DNA of 57,035 nucleotides from Casp-actino8 sp039800005 (GTDB taxonomy: Bacteria > Actinomycetota > Acidimicrobiia > Acidimicrobiales > Ilumatobacteraceae), in the NCBI GenBank assembly GCA_039800005.1, contig JBDLRN010000024.1:1-57035 (forward strand), in the 5' to 3' direction. Positions within the stretch are counted from its first letter, which is position 1. Each line of letters starts with the position of its first letter. Under the pieces are notes generated by a model. The model was given only the letters and a program-made list of their open reading frames with translations. It had not been told where the DNA came from and made no database searches. The position numbers and the translations under genes are program-made. This document shows positions 33,103-42,104 of this stretch, in pieces.

Positions 33103-34596
33103 ATGACGACTCATGTCGACGTGGTGATCGTGGGGGCCGGCATCTCCGGCATCGGTTCGGCCTACCACTTGCAGACGATGTGCCCCGACCGCACGTACAC
33201 GATTCTCGAGGGCCGTCCCGACATCGGCGGCACCTGGGATCTGTTCCGCTACCCGGGCATCCGCTCCGACAGTGACATGCACACCTTGGGCTTCAGCTTC
33301 AAACCCTGGACCGAGGCCAAGGCCATCGCCGACGGACCGTCGATCATGAAGTACCTCCGTGAAACTGTCCGTGAGTACGGGATCGATCGCCACATCCGCT
33401 ACAACACCTTGGTGAAGAAGGCCGAATGGTCGACCGAGACGGCCACCTGGACCATCACGACCCAGCGGGCCGACACCGGTGAGCGCGAGACGTTCACATG
33501 CAACTTCATCCACATGTGCGCGGGCTATTACTCCTACAAAGAGGGCTTCACTCCGCACTTCGTCGGACGCGAGCGCTTCCAGGGCACCATCGTGCATCCT
33601 CAGGATTGGCCCGAAGATCTCGATTACGCCGGCAAGAAAGTGGTCGTGATCGGCTCGGGTGCCACGGCCATGACCATCGTGCCGGCGATGGCCGACAAGG
33701 CCGAACACATCACGATGCTCCAGCGTTCGCCCACCTACGTGGTGTCGCGTCCCGACCACGACCCGATCAACGACGCATTGCGCAAGTTCCTGCCGGAGCG
33801 AGTGGCGTACGCCATCGTGCGCAAGAAGAACACGATGCTCGGGAGCTTCTTCTACAACCGCACCCGCACTCAGCCCGAGAAGATCAAGGCCAAGATTCTC
33901 GGTGGCATTCGCAAGGGACTCGGTCCCGACTTCGACGTCGACACGCACTTCACACCTTCCTACAACCCGTGGGATCAGCGGCTGTGCCTGATACCGAACG
34001 GTGATCTCTTCGCCGCCATCAACTCCGGTCGGGCGAGCGTGGTCACCGACCACATCGACACCTTCACCGAGACGGGAATCCGCTTGAAGTCCGGACGGGA
34101 AATCGAGGCCGACATCATCGTCACCGCCACCGGACTCAATCTCGTCACCCTCGGTGAGGTCGACATCGAAGTCGACGGTCACTCGGTCGACTTCGCCCAG
34201 ACCTGGACGTATCGCGGCATGGCGTACTCCGACGTTCCGAATCTCGTCTCCACGTTCGGCTACATCAATGCCTCGTGGACCCTTCGTGCCGACCTCGTGA
34301 GCACGTACGTGTGCAAGTTGCTGAATCACATGAAGGCCACCAACACCGTTCAGGCGACGCCGAGACTTCGACCCGAGGACCGCCACATGACGGCTCGACG
34401 TTGGATCGAGGACTTCTCGGCCGGCTACATGGAACGAGTCATGGATCGGATGCCGAAACAAGGTGACCGCGAACCGTGGACGAACCCTCAGCGCTACGAA
34501 CTCGAGAAGAAGACCATCGGCAAGAAGCCGGTCGACGACGGAGTCATGACCTTCACCCAGGCACCGGCTCGTCTCACCGTGTCGGCCGGCGAATAG
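33103..34596 (+). CDS. Baeyer-Villiger-type flavin monooxygenase
   Basis: FAD- and NADPH-dependent monooxygenase of 497 residues that inserts oxygen beside a ketone or oxidises a heteroatom. FAD motif VGAGISGIGSA (about 10-20), the GGTW segment (DIGGTWDLFRYPG), the Baeyer-Villiger fingerprint F-x-G-x-x-x-H-x-x-x-W-P at 159-170, and a second Rossmann motif GSGATAM (about 184-190) are all present. It resembles the EtaA/FAD-monooxygenase group of Actinobacteria. Substrates range from cyclic ketones to steroids and cannot be fixed here. A strong ribosome site (AGGAGGGG) precedes the ATG. It is convergent with the methyltransferase gene, 15 bases apart. Confidence 0.94.
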   Translation: MTTHVDVVIVGAGISGIGSAYHLQTMCPDRTYTILEGRPDIGGTWDLFRYPGIRSDSDMHTLGFSFKPWTEAKAIADGPSIMKYLRETVREYGIDRHIRYNTLVKKAEWSTETATWTITTQRADTGERETFTCNFIHMCAGYYSYKEGFTPHFVGRERFQGTIVHPQDWPEDLDYAGKKVVVIGSGATAMTIVPAMADKAEHITMLQRSPTYVVSRPDHDPINDALRKFLPERVAYAIVRKKNTMLGSFFYNRTRTQPEKIKAKILGGIRKGLGPDFDVDTHFTPSYNPWDQRLCLIPNGDLFAAINSGRASVVTDHIDTFTETGIRLKSGREIEADIIVTATGLNLVTLGEVDIEVDGHSVDFAQTWTYRGMAYSDVPNLVSTFGYINASWTLRADLVSTYVCKLLNHMKATNTVQATPRLRPEDRHMTARRWIEDFSAGYMERVMDRMPKQGDREPWTNPQRYELEKKTIGKKPVDDGVMTFTQAPARLTVSAGE

Positions 34597-34611
34597 CGGA
34601 CGAGCGACGGT

Positions 34612-36201
34612 TCAGTCGGCGAGTACCAGACCGCGATTCACCAGACGCTGGATCTTGGTCTCGACCAACTCGCGCAAGAGATCGGCGTCGGTGACCGTCT
34701 CACCGTCCACCTCGACCTCCACGGTTCCGTCGGACAGAGCGGCCAATCCGATGTCGACGACGTCGACCACCGACCTCGATCCGTCCATGGCCACGATCAG
34801 CACTCGATCGAGGTCGTCGATCTCCAACTCTTCGTGACGAAGGTTGGTGACCGACATCCGCAGTTGGGAGGCCTGCCATCTCGCACAACGCGACGTCGTG
34901 GGACGGTCGGGGATCTCGTAGGCCGTGGGGCGGGGCCAACGACTGAGTTGCACCCCACCCTCGAGGAACGTGGTGAGGGCCCACTCGTGCACGCGACGTC
35001 TCACGTCTGACGCGTCGACTTGAGAAGCCACGACCGACACCAGATCGTCGACCGGCAGGCCGCGACGCGGTGAATTGGCGAGTGTCCACATGGCGACGAT
35101 CGGCACCGGATCACCCGACGTCACCACGAATCGACCGTCGTCGTCGAGGGAGACTTCGAGTCCGTCGGCGGCATCGACGTCGAGTTCGATCTCGGATTCG
35201 CCGAGTTCGTTCGTGCGCAGTCGCTCCAAGGAGACGAAGCAACCCGACAGAGCATCGACGTCGAACTCGGGTACCAGTCGATCGATGTTCTCGGCTCGAG
35301 TGAGGAGCGAGCGGCGGAAGTGGCGAAGGGTGAGGTGGTCGAGCATCTGCTGGGCCTCGACGTGTGCGTCGTAGTTCGAGCCGGTCGACACGATGCGATC
35401 GGTGATCGCGCGCGAACCCTCGTCACCGACCTGTCTGGTGAGCCCCGCCGACACCTCGGCGTCACCCACGTGGACGAGGCCGAACGAACGAGCACGAGCG
35501 ACGAAGTCCGAGAAATAGAAGGGTGTGTTCTCCTCGACCAGATGCTCGAAGAAGAGGTAGCGATCGGAGTAGTGCCGCAACATGTTGATCTCGCTCTGCA
35601 GCCACGACTGCAACGGCAAAGTGTGGGGGACGAAGCGCTCGAGGAGGTCGAGGAAGGTGCGTGCCGATCGGGCACGTTCGGGAGCGTCGCCGTCGGGGAC
35701 GACGCGAGCGAACATCGAGCGCAGCATCCCGCGAGCGTGCCAGCCGGGATAGGTGTTGTAGCTCACGTACGCGAGACCGTTCGGAGACAGCCGGTCGCGA
35801 CAGGCACGCAGGATCGCGTCCCGGGCATCGTCGGGTACCCACGAATACACACCGTGGCAGACGATGTAGTCGAACACTCCGAGATCGTCCGGAAGTTCAC
35901 GAACGTCGACGGCCTGGAACTCGACGTTCGAGACGCCGACACCGAGCGCGTCGGCACGAGCGTCGGCGATCTGACTTTCGGCGAGATCGATGCCCACGAA
36001 CGAGGCCTCGGGCAGGAGTTCGGCGAGGGGAATCAGGTGTCCACCACGAGCGCAGCCGATCTCGAGAACGCGACTGGTGCGCACGTCGGGCGGACGCAGG
36101 CCGGCCAAGGTTCCGAGCGTGGCCATCCAGTCGGGATGCGACATGCGGAACGGCAGGTTCTCGTACTGGAACGAGTCGTAGGCCGCGGCGGTCCGATCCA
36201 C
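34612..36201 (-). CDS. Class I SAM methyltransferase with methyltransferase regulatory domain
   Basis: A 529-residue protein. The N-terminal class I methyltransferase fold has motif I VLEIGCARGG (45-54), an acidic post-I residue (GIDLAES) and CHGVYSWVPDDARDAIL. A middle domain with FFEHLVEENTPFYFSDFVA matches the methyltransferase regulatory domain (PF10119 type), and the C-terminal third holds winged-helix-like segments. Substrate unknown; related proteins include peptide/protein methyltransferases. The GTG start at 36201 lies 20 bases after the MDR gene, so it ends a three-gene minus-strand run SDR-MDR-methyltransferase. The coding strand is the one listed. Confidence 0.9.
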   Translation of the reverse strand: MDRTAAAYDSFQYENLPFRMSHPDWMATLGTLAGLRPPDVRTSRVLEIGCARGGHLIPLAELLPEASFVGIDLAESQIADARADALGVGVSNVEFQAVDVRELPDDLGVFDYIVCHGVYSWVPDDARDAILRACRDRLSPNGLAYVSYNTYPGWHARGMLRSMFARVVPDGDAPERARSARTFLDLLERFVPHTLPLQSWLQSEINMLRHYSDRYLFFEHLVEENTPFYFSDFVARARSFGLVHVGDAEVSAGLTRQVGDEGSRAITDRIVSTGSNYDAHVEAQQMLDHLTLRHFRRSLLTRAENIDRLVPEFDVDALSGCFVSLERLRTNELGESEIELDVDAADGLEVSLDDDGRFVVTSGDPVPIVAMWTLANSPRRGLPVDDLVSVVASQVDASDVRRRVHEWALTTFLEGGVQLSRWPRPTAYEIPDRPTTSRCARWQASQLRMSVTNLRHEELEIDDLDRVLIVAMDGSRSVVDVVDIGLAALSDGTVEVEVDGETVTDADLLRELVETKIQRLVNRGLVLAD

Positions 36202-36221
36202 CCCGCCATCTTGTCGGACGA

Positions 36222-37232
36222 TCAGTCGGACGACACCTTCACCAAGAGCTTCCCGACGTGCCCTCCGCTCATCAAGATGTCGAGGGCGGCCGGGAAACGC
36301 TCGACTCCTCGCTCGACGTGCTCGGGCAGCACCAGCGAGCCGTCGACGAACCAGTCGGCGAGACGGGACTCGCCTTCTTCGTAGGCGTCGGCGAAGTGGA
36401 ACACGGCGAAGCCCTCCATGACGGCGTGGCGTTCGGCCAACTTCAGGTAGTTGCGCGGCCCGCGCACGTTGGCCATGTCGTCGTACTGCGAGATCGCGCC
36501 GCAGATCACCACGCGCGTGCCCTCTTTGATGTTGAGGAGAACCGCATCGAGAACGTCACCGCCGACGTTGTCGAAGAACACGTCGATTCCTTGCGGCGCC
36601 AACTCGCGCAGTCGCGCTTCGACGTCGTCGTTGCGATAGTCGATCGCCGCGTCGTAGCCGAGTTCTTTCACGAGAAGATCGCACTTTGCCGGGCCACCCG
36701 CGATACCGATCACGCGATCGGCACCGAGGAGGCGAGCGATCTGTCCCGCCATCGAGCCGACGGCTCCGGCGGCGGCCGAGACCACGACCACGTCACCGGA
36801 CTTCACCTTCCCCACCCGTGTCATGCCCACGTAGGCGGTGAGTCCGGTCGTGAGGCCGAGCGCTCCCAACCAGGCAGTCGCCGGAACGCGCGACACGTCG
36901 AGTTTGCGCAGCATCGCACCGGGCATGGTGGCAAAGGTCTGCGAACAGAGAGGGCCGAACACGTGGTCGCCCGGCGTGAGTCCGGCGAAACGCGACTCGA
37001 CGACACGTCCGACGCCGAGAGCCGGGATCACGCCGCCGATCCGTGCACCTTGATGGAAACTCTCTTCCTCGAGCGTGGTTCGGATGAAGGCGTCGATGCC
37101 GAGATGATCGATCTCGACGCACACCTGTCCGTCCGAGAGTTCGGGGACGGGAAGGGTGACGAATTCGAAGTCGTCGGCGACCGGTCGACCGGTCGGTCGG
37201 CGACGAAGGACGATCTGCGGGTTGGTGCGCAT
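36222..37232 (-). CDS. NADPH-dependent medium-chain reductase (PTGR/LTB4DH type)
   Basis: Zinc-free MDR-family reductase of 336 residues that reduces a carbon-carbon double bond of an alpha,beta-unsaturated ketone. Landmarks: ALGVGRVVESRFAGLTPGD, GLTTGLTAYVGMTRVGKVKSG, the nucleotide motif AAAGAVGSMAGQIARLLGA and DVFFDNVGGDVLDAVL, followed by RGPRNYLKLAERHAVMEGF. No catalytic zinc ligands. The ATG at 37232 has GGAGGT ten bases upstream and starts two bases after the SDR stop, so the two are co-translated; longer upstream frames overlap the SDR and are rejected. Confidence 0.92.
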   Translation of the reverse strand: MRTNPQIVLRRRPTGRPVADDFEFVTLPVPELSDGQVCVEIDHLGIDAFIRTTLEEESFHQGARIGGVIPALGVGRVVESRFAGLTPGDHVFGPLCSQTFATMPGAMLRKLDVSRVPATAWLGALGLTTGLTAYVGMTRVGKVKSGDVVVVSAAAGAVGSMAGQIARLLGADRVIGIAGGPAKCDLLVKELGYDAAIDYRNDDVEARLRELAPQGIDVFFDNVGGDVLDAVLLNIKEGTRVVICGAISQYDDMANVRGPRNYLKLAERHAVMEGFAVFHFADAYEEGESRLADWFVDGSLVLPEHVERGVERFPAALDILMSGGHVGKLLVKVSSD

Positions 37233-37234
37233 CG

Positions 37235-38002
37235 TCAGAGACCTCCGTCGATTCCGATGATCTGGCCGGTGACCCAGCTCGACGCCGGTGACACGAGATA
37301 CAACGCGGCCAGTCCGAGATCGTCGGGAGTTCCGAGACGAGCCATCGGCAGGCGGAGAACCTTCTCCAACTTCGGCAGATCGTCGTCGGACAATCGCATG
37401 GCCTTCATCATGATTTCGGTGGGAACGGCACCCGGCATGATGCAGTTGACACGGATGCGAGGTCCGAGTTCCTTCGCGTACGTCGTGGTGAGGGAGTTCA
37501 CGGCCGCCTTGGCAGCTGCGTAGTGCCCGCTTCCCATCACTGTTTGCACCGCGGCCTTCGACGAGATGTTGACGATGCGTCCGCCGTCGCGCATGCGCTC
37601 GGCGGCGACGTTGGTGCACACCCAGATCGACGTGAGATTGAGACGCATGGTGGCGTCCCACTCCTCGCGTGGAAGTTTCACCAACGGCGTCTGGATCGGC
37701 GATCCGCCGGCGTTGTTGATCAAGATGTCGAGCGAACCGAACTCGGTGACGGCGCGATCGACGAGCGCGCGCACGGCGTCGTCGTCGGTCACGTCGGTGG
37801 GCACGGCGATGGCTCGTCCACCGGCCTCACGAATCTCGCGGGCCACGCGTTCCACCTCCTCGGCTCGACGGGCGGCACACACCACGGCCGCTCCGGCCTT
37901 GGCCAACGTGGTGGCGATCCCTTCGCCGATGCCGCGTCCGGCCCCGGTCACGATCGCGACGTCGTTCGACAGATCGAACATGGCTGACACCGATGAGTCC
38001 AT
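37235..38002 (-). CDS. Short-chain dehydrogenase/reductase
   Basis: NAD(P)-dependent oxidoreductase of 255 residues. TGAGRGIGEG motif, NNAGGSP, catalytic Ser in VNISSKAAV, YAAAK, and GQIIGIDGGL at the C-terminus. It is first in a minus-strand operon with an enoyl-reductase-like MDR and a methyltransferase, and divergent from a TetR regulator whose putative operator lies in the shared intergenic space. The ATG at 38002 has a GGGGAAGGGG ribosome site. Substrate unknown; by context a hydroxy/keto intermediate of the same catabolic pathway. Confidence 0.93.
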   Translation of the reverse strand: MDSSVSAMFDLSNDVAIVTGAGRGIGEGIATTLAKAGAAVVCAARRAEEVERVAREIREAGGRAIAVPTDVTDDDAVRALVDRAVTEFGSLDILINNAGGSPIQTPLVKLPREEWDATMRLNLTSIWVCTNVAAERMRDGGRIVNISSKAAVQTVMGSGHYAAAKAAVNSLTTTYAKELGPRIRVNCIMPGAVPTEIMMKAMRLSDDDLPKLEKVLRLPMARLGTPDDLGLAALYLVSPASSWVTGQIIGIDGGL

Positions 38003-38031
38003 GACACCCCTTCCCCCGTGGTCCACCTGAA

Positions 38032-38050
38032 GTTACTATGGGTAATTAAC
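38032..38050. promoter_or_regulatory. Putative TetR operator, site 1
   Basis: GTTACTATGGGTAATTAAC: GTTA and TAAC form the ends, and TTAC-TATGG-GTAA an inner inverted repeat. It lies between the divergent SDR and TetR genes. On the minus strand its GTTAATTAC half matches site 2 exactly. Confidence 0.45.
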
Positions 38051-38080
38051 GAGCTGAACCACCGGTCGGATGGAGGCGAG

Positions 38081-38716
38081 ATGAAGCAGACTGACGCCGT
38101 GACCTCCATCGCCCGTCGGCCCGGTCGCCCACCGGGCGGCCACCTCGCCATCGATGCCGAGGCGATTCTCGATGCCGCCGAACGGGTCATCGAGCATGAC
38201 GGCCCGGGCGCGTCCATCGAAGCGGTCGCCGTCGAGGCCGGGATCACCAAGCCGATCGTGTACGCCCGGGTCGGATCACGGGCCGAATTGGCCAATGCCC
38301 TCGCCGATCGCCTGGCGGCCCGCATGGTCGATGCAGCACGACGGGCCTTGGCGGGGCAGGCCTTCTCTCGGGCCAGCCTGACCGAGTTCATCGCCGCCAA
38401 CCTGCGGGTGGTTCTCACCCATCGCAACCTCTTCTTGTACGTCACGGGCGGCTCCACCGAGCAGACCGCACTCGGACGCCTGGGCCTGGCCGAACGTTCG
38501 ACCACACCTCTCGCCGCCGGGCTCGAGCAGTGGCGTCGAGCGGCCGGCCTCGACTCGACGGTCGCCGAGTCCTGGGCCTTCGGCATCGTCGGCATGCTGC
38601 AAATGGCCTCGCTCTGGGTCATCGACGAGTCGTCACCCGATCCGGACCGAGTCGCCGACCACCTGGCCGATCTGTTGTGGTGGGGGATGGCCGGCGAGCC
38701 GGGTCGGACGACCTGA
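38081..38716 (+). CDS. TetR family transcriptional regulator
   Basis: A 211-residue one-component repressor. N-terminal helix-turn-helix (ILDAAERVIEHDGPGAS, then IEAVAVEAGITKPIVYARVG) and a larger ligand-binding C-domain rich in Ala/Leu with two Trp-containing helices near the end (SLWVIDES, LLWWGMAG). The ATG has GGAGG upstream. It sits between the minus-strand SDR-MDR-methyltransferase operon and the plus-strand oxygenase/transport genes, with a similar palindromic site on each side, so it probably represses both directions until the pathway substrate or its CoA ester binds. Confidence 0.9.
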   Translation: MKQTDAVTSIARRPGRPPGGHLAIDAEAILDAAERVIEHDGPGASIEAVAVEAGITKPIVYARVGSRAELANALADRLAARMVDAARRALAGQAFSRASLTEFIAANLRVVLTHRNLFLYVTGGSTEQTALGRLGLAERSTTPLAAGLEQWRRAAGLDSTVAESWAFGIVGMLQMASLWVIDESSPDPDRVADHLADLLWWGMAGEPGRTT

Positions 38717-38732
38717 TGAGGTCGATCCCGGA

Positions 38733-38749
38733 GTTAATTACGGCCCGTA
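38733..38749. promoter_or_regulatory. Putative TetR operator, site 2
   Basis: GTTAATTAC (38733-38741), identical to the minus-strand half of site 1, overlaps a perfect palindrome TACGG-C-CCGTA (38739-38749). It lies 50 bases upstream of the FMN-protein gene, where an operator for the plus-strand operon would be expected. Confidence 0.45.
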
Positions 38750-38798
38750 GATTTCGGTCCGCTCAGCGTGTTACTGTCGTCACAAGGGGGGAGGTGTC

Positions 38799-39296
38799 AT
38801 GTCGCAGCATGACAACTACGAGGACCTGACCGAGTGCGCACTCAGTCCGGAACTCGAGAAGAAGTTGGTCGACTCGCTCGGCGAGTGCGTGTTCATGTGG
38901 GCCAACAGCAAAGGCGAACCGTTCGGTGTCGTGATGTCGTATCTGCCCAAGGACGGCAAGATCTGGCTCACGGCCGCTGAGACTCGCAAGCGCATTCCGG
39001 CACTGCGTCGCAATCCACGCGCTGCGATCTGCATCAACAGCACCGGCTCGCGTCTCGGTGGTGGCAAGACCGTCACCTACAAGGGCAACTGCTACATCCA
39101 CGACGATCGCGCGACCAAGGACTGGTTCTACCCCGAGTTCGCACACCGTCTACGCGCCGACAACCCGGCCGCGGCGGAGGCGTTCCGCAAGTTCCTCGAT
39201 TCACCCGGACGCGTGATCATGGAATTCGTTCCCGACTACACCCTCAGTTTCGACGCCGCGCTCATGTGGGCGCGCTCACCCGAAGTCATTCAGTAA
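38799..39296 (+). CDS. Pyridoxamine 5'-phosphate oxidase-family FMN-binding protein
   Basis: A 165-residue split-barrel flavoprotein. Landmarks include GECVFMWANSKGEPFGVVMSY split over two strands, IWLTAAETRKRIPALRRNPRAAICI (the FMN phosphate-binding arginines), and TYKGNCYIHDD. Such proteins bind FMN or F420 and reduce or sense small molecules; they are not generally PdxH. A strong ribosome site (GGGGGGAGG) precedes the ATG. It is first in a plus-strand run with the carotenoid oxygenase (29-base gap) and Liv-type transport genes. F420 use would be consistent with an actinobacterium but cannot be shown from sequence. Confidence 0.85.
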   Translation: MSQHDNYEDLTECALSPELEKKLVDSLGECVFMWANSKGEPFGVVMSYLPKDGKIWLTAAETRKRIPALRRNPRAAICINSTGSRLGGGKTVTYKGNCYIHDDRATKDWFYPEFAHRLRADNPAAAEAFRKFLDSPGRVIMEFVPDYTLSFDAALMWARSPEVIQ

Positions 39297-39325
39297 CCGT
39301 CACTCAATCGCATCAGGAGATCGTC

Positions 39326-40666
39326 ATGTCGATGACCGAAGAAGTCCCCGCCCACTTGCAGGGCAATGGTCGACCCGTCTTCGAGGAGCGCACGCTCACC
39401 GAGCTCAAGGTCACCGGAACGATTCCCGCCGAACTCGACGGCCGATACTTGCGCAACGGCGCCAACCCGATCACCGGGATGAGCGATCATCCCTTCTTCG
39501 GTGACGGCATGATCCACGGCGTTCGTCTGCGTGACGGCCGGGCTCAGTGGTATCGCAACCGCTACGTGCAGACCCCGTTCATCAAGGACCCGTCGATCGA
39601 CATCCTCGACCCGAGCGTCACCCTCGACATGACTTGTTCGAAGGCCAACACGCACGTCGTCGGTCACGCCGGCAAGATCCTCGCGCTCGAAGAAGGTCAC
39701 TTCCCCTACGTGCTCGACGGCGACTTGAACACCGTCGGTGCCACCGACTTCGGCGGAGTACTCAAGGGCACGTTCACCGCCCACCCGAAGATCTGCCCGA
39801 CGACTGGCGAACTTCTCGCGTTCGGCTACGCGCCGCTCGAGCCCTACCTCACGTATCTGCGCGTCTCGGCCGACGGTCGTCTCGTGCAAGTCGAACCGAT
39901 CACGGTGACGGGCCCGACGATGATGCACGACTTCAACATCACCGAGAACTACGTGATCTTCATGGACCTGCCGGCGGTGTTCAATCTCGATCTGGCTCTC
40001 GAAGGCAAGATGCCGATCCACTGGAGCGACACCTATCCGGCGCGACTCGGTGTGATGCCACGCAACGGCAACGACTCCCAGGTGAAGTGGTACGACGTGA
40101 ACCCGTGTTACGTCTTCCATCCGATGAACAGCTACGAGGACGGCGACAAGATCGTGCTCGACGTGGCCCGCTTCGAGCACATCTGGAAAGACGACGCGAT
40201 GGACTTCCCGCCCCCGCTTCTGTGGCGCTGGGTGATCGACACGCGCACCGGGAAGGTGTCCGAGGAGCAGATCGACGATCGATCCGGAGAGTTCCCGCGA
40301 GTCAACGACGCGGTCATCGGCAAGAAGCATCGCTTCGGCTACGAGATGTCGATGGGCAATGCCGGTTTCGGCGAAGTCGACGCCGGAGCCATCTTGAAGT
40401 ACGACCGCCAGAGTGGTGCGCGGACGTCCATCGAACTGGGCAAGGGACGGGTCTCGGGGGAGGCTGTGTTCGTTGCATCGGCATCGGCGAAGTCGGAGGA
40501 CGACGGTTATCTCATGACCTACGTCTACGACGCGGCGGCCGACACCAGTGAATTCGTGATCTTCGACGCGCTCACCATGGCCGCCGATCCGATCGCGTCC
40601 GTCCAACTGCCGCGGGTGCCGTTCGGCTTCCATGGCAGTTGGGTACCGGCCTCCGTGGCCGATTGA
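39326..40666 (+). CDS. Carotenoid cleavage oxygenase (RPE65 family)
   Basis: Non-haem iron dioxygenase of 446 residues that cleaves a conjugated double bond in a carotenoid, apocarotenoid or stilbene. It is a seven-bladed beta-propeller enzyme; all four iron-binding histidines are in place: H153 (TAHPK), H201 (MMHDFNITE), H265 (VFHPMNSYEDGD) and H436 (GFHGSWVP). Substrate choice between carotenoid and lignostilbene groups is uncertain. The ATG has AGGAGA seven bases upstream. The window has no carotenoid biosynthesis genes, and a solute-binding protein and permease follow directly, which suggests catabolism of an imported compound. Confidence 0.94.
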   Translation: MSMTEEVPAHLQGNGRPVFEERTLTELKVTGTIPAELDGRYLRNGANPITGMSDHPFFGDGMIHGVRLRDGRAQWYRNRYVQTPFIKDPSIDILDPSVTLDMTCSKANTHVVGHAGKILALEEGHFPYVLDGDLNTVGATDFGGVLKGTFTAHPKICPTTGELLAFGYAPLEPYLTYLRVSADGRLVQVEPITVTGPTMMHDFNITENYVIFMDLPAVFNLDLALEGKMPIHWSDTYPARLGVMPRNGNDSQVKWYDVNPCYVFHPMNSYEDGDKIVLDVARFEHIWKDDAMDFPPPLLWRWVIDTRTGKVSEEQIDDRSGEFPRVNDAVIGKKHRFGYEMSMGNAGFGEVDAGAILKYDRQSGARTSIELGKGRVSGEAVFVASASAKSEDDGYLMTYVYDAAADTSEFVIFDALTMAADPIASVQLPRVPFGFHGSWVPASVAD

Positions 40667-40704
40667 CAACGGCCGCATCAGCGGCTCACAACTGAGGGGG
40701 GAAC

Positions 40705-42045
40705 ATGAAGAGAGCCACGACTGTGGGCTCGCGTGGGTCGCGACTGGTTGCCGCGCTCATGGCGGGTGGTCTGATCATCGCCGCCTGTGGTGGCGACGAC
40801 GGCGGCACGAGTGACGGACCAGCCGAGACGGTGGCACCGGAAGCGTCCGAAGCGCCGTCCGACACGAGCACAGGCGACACTGCCGCTCCGGCCGACACTG
40901 CGGCGCCCGCCGACGAAGCAGGTCCGCCCACCGGTCCCGAGATGGTGGTGGGCATGGTCAACACCGAGGGCGGAGCAGGACTCGACTTCCCCGACATGCG
41001 TCGCTTCATCGAAGCGGCGATCGAGTACACCAACCAGCACGGTGGACTCGGCAACCGTCCGATCAAACTCGAGACCTGCATCGCCAACGGATCGCCCGAG
41101 ACCTCCCAGGCCTGCGCGCAAGAACTCGTGGGCAAGAACGTCGAACTGGTCCTGCTCGGCCTCGACTTGTTCCCCGACTACAAGACGTACGAAGCGGCGA
41201 GCATCCCGATCATCGGCGTGCTCCCGATTCTCCCGATCGACTACACGGCCAACGCGCTCTTCCTGACCGGTGGTAACGCCACCTCACAGGCCGCCATCGC
41301 CGCGGTGGCCAAGGAGTACTACAGCGCGTCGACGGTGGCGATCATCCACGCCGACAATGCCGGCGCCAACTCGACGGCGGCCTCGTTGCAGGCGGCTCTC
41401 GACAAGGCCGGGATCACATGGAAGGCCGTCAAGGGCGGCGACAACGAGACCGACGCGGGTTATCAGGGTCTGGTTCGCGAGGCGGCGAGTGATGATCCCG
41501 ACGTGATCGTGTCGCTCTACGCCGACGCCGGTTGCATCGGTGTCATGCGCGGCCGCGCGTCGCTCGGCATCACCACGCCGGTCATTACCACCAACATCTG
41601 CGCCGACAAGGACGTCATCGACGTGGTCGGTGACGACGCCACGGGCTGGATGTTCGCCGGTCTGCCGGAAGAGACCGAGACGCCCGAGCGCGCCCTGCTG
41701 CGCAAACTGTTGGCCCCGGTCATGGGAATCGCCGAAGACGAAGTGACGGCGGCCGGCCTCGGCCTCGGTGGCCTCGGCTACAGCCTCTACATGTCGCTCG
41801 TCGACTACGGCAACCAGATGGTCGAGCAGGGGATCGAACTCACCGGAGCGTCGTTGTACGACTTCGTGAAGAACGGAGAGGGTCTCTACTTCTTCGGTGG
41901 TGTGACCCCACTCGGTTGCGGAGCGTCGGCGGCCTATCCGGCGGTGTGCTCGTTCGTCTTCCCCTTCGCCGAGTACAAGGGCGATGGAGTGGTCGGACCG
42001 GTGGAAGATCTGGGTCTGGTCGACAGCCTCCCGTATCTCCCGTGA
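40705..42045 (+). CDS. Branched-chain-amino-acid-type ABC transporter substrate-binding lipoprotein
   Basis: A periplasmic-binding-fold lipoprotein (Liv/type I family) of 446 residues. The signal peptide ends in the lipobox IAAC (C28), followed by an acidic, Ala/Thr-rich linker to about residue 75 and the two-lobed domain (VVGMVNTEGGAGLDFPDMRRF, then LVGKNVELVLLGLDLFPDY and later lobes). Liv-type proteins in Actinobacteria bind many amphipathic or aromatic compounds besides amino acids. It lies 38 bases after the carotenoid oxygenase and 59 bases before its permease. Confidence 0.92.
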   Translation: MKRATTVGSRGSRLVAALMAGGLIIAACGGDDGGTSDGPAETVAPEASEAPSDTSTGDTAAPADTAAPADEAGPPTGPEMVVGMVNTEGGAGLDFPDMRRFIEAAIEYTNQHGGLGNRPIKLETCIANGSPETSQACAQELVGKNVELVLLGLDLFPDYKTYEAASIPIIGVLPILPIDYTANALFLTGGNATSQAAIAAVAKEYYSASTVAIIHADNAGANSTAASLQAALDKAGITWKAVKGGDNETDAGYQGLVREAASDDPDVIVSLYADAGCIGVMRGRASLGITTPVITTNICADKDVIDVVGDDATGWMFAGLPEETETPERALLRKLLAPVMGIAEDEVTAAGLGLGGLGYSLYMSLVDYGNQMVEQGIELTGASLYDFVKNGEGLYFFGGVTPLGCGASAAYPAVCSFVFPFAEYKGDGVVGPVEDLGLVDSLPYLP

Positions 42046-42104
42046 CGTGACGGACTCGATGTGACGAGCGAAGTCGGGCAGCAGATGGCAGGAGTGAGCG
42101 GTCG

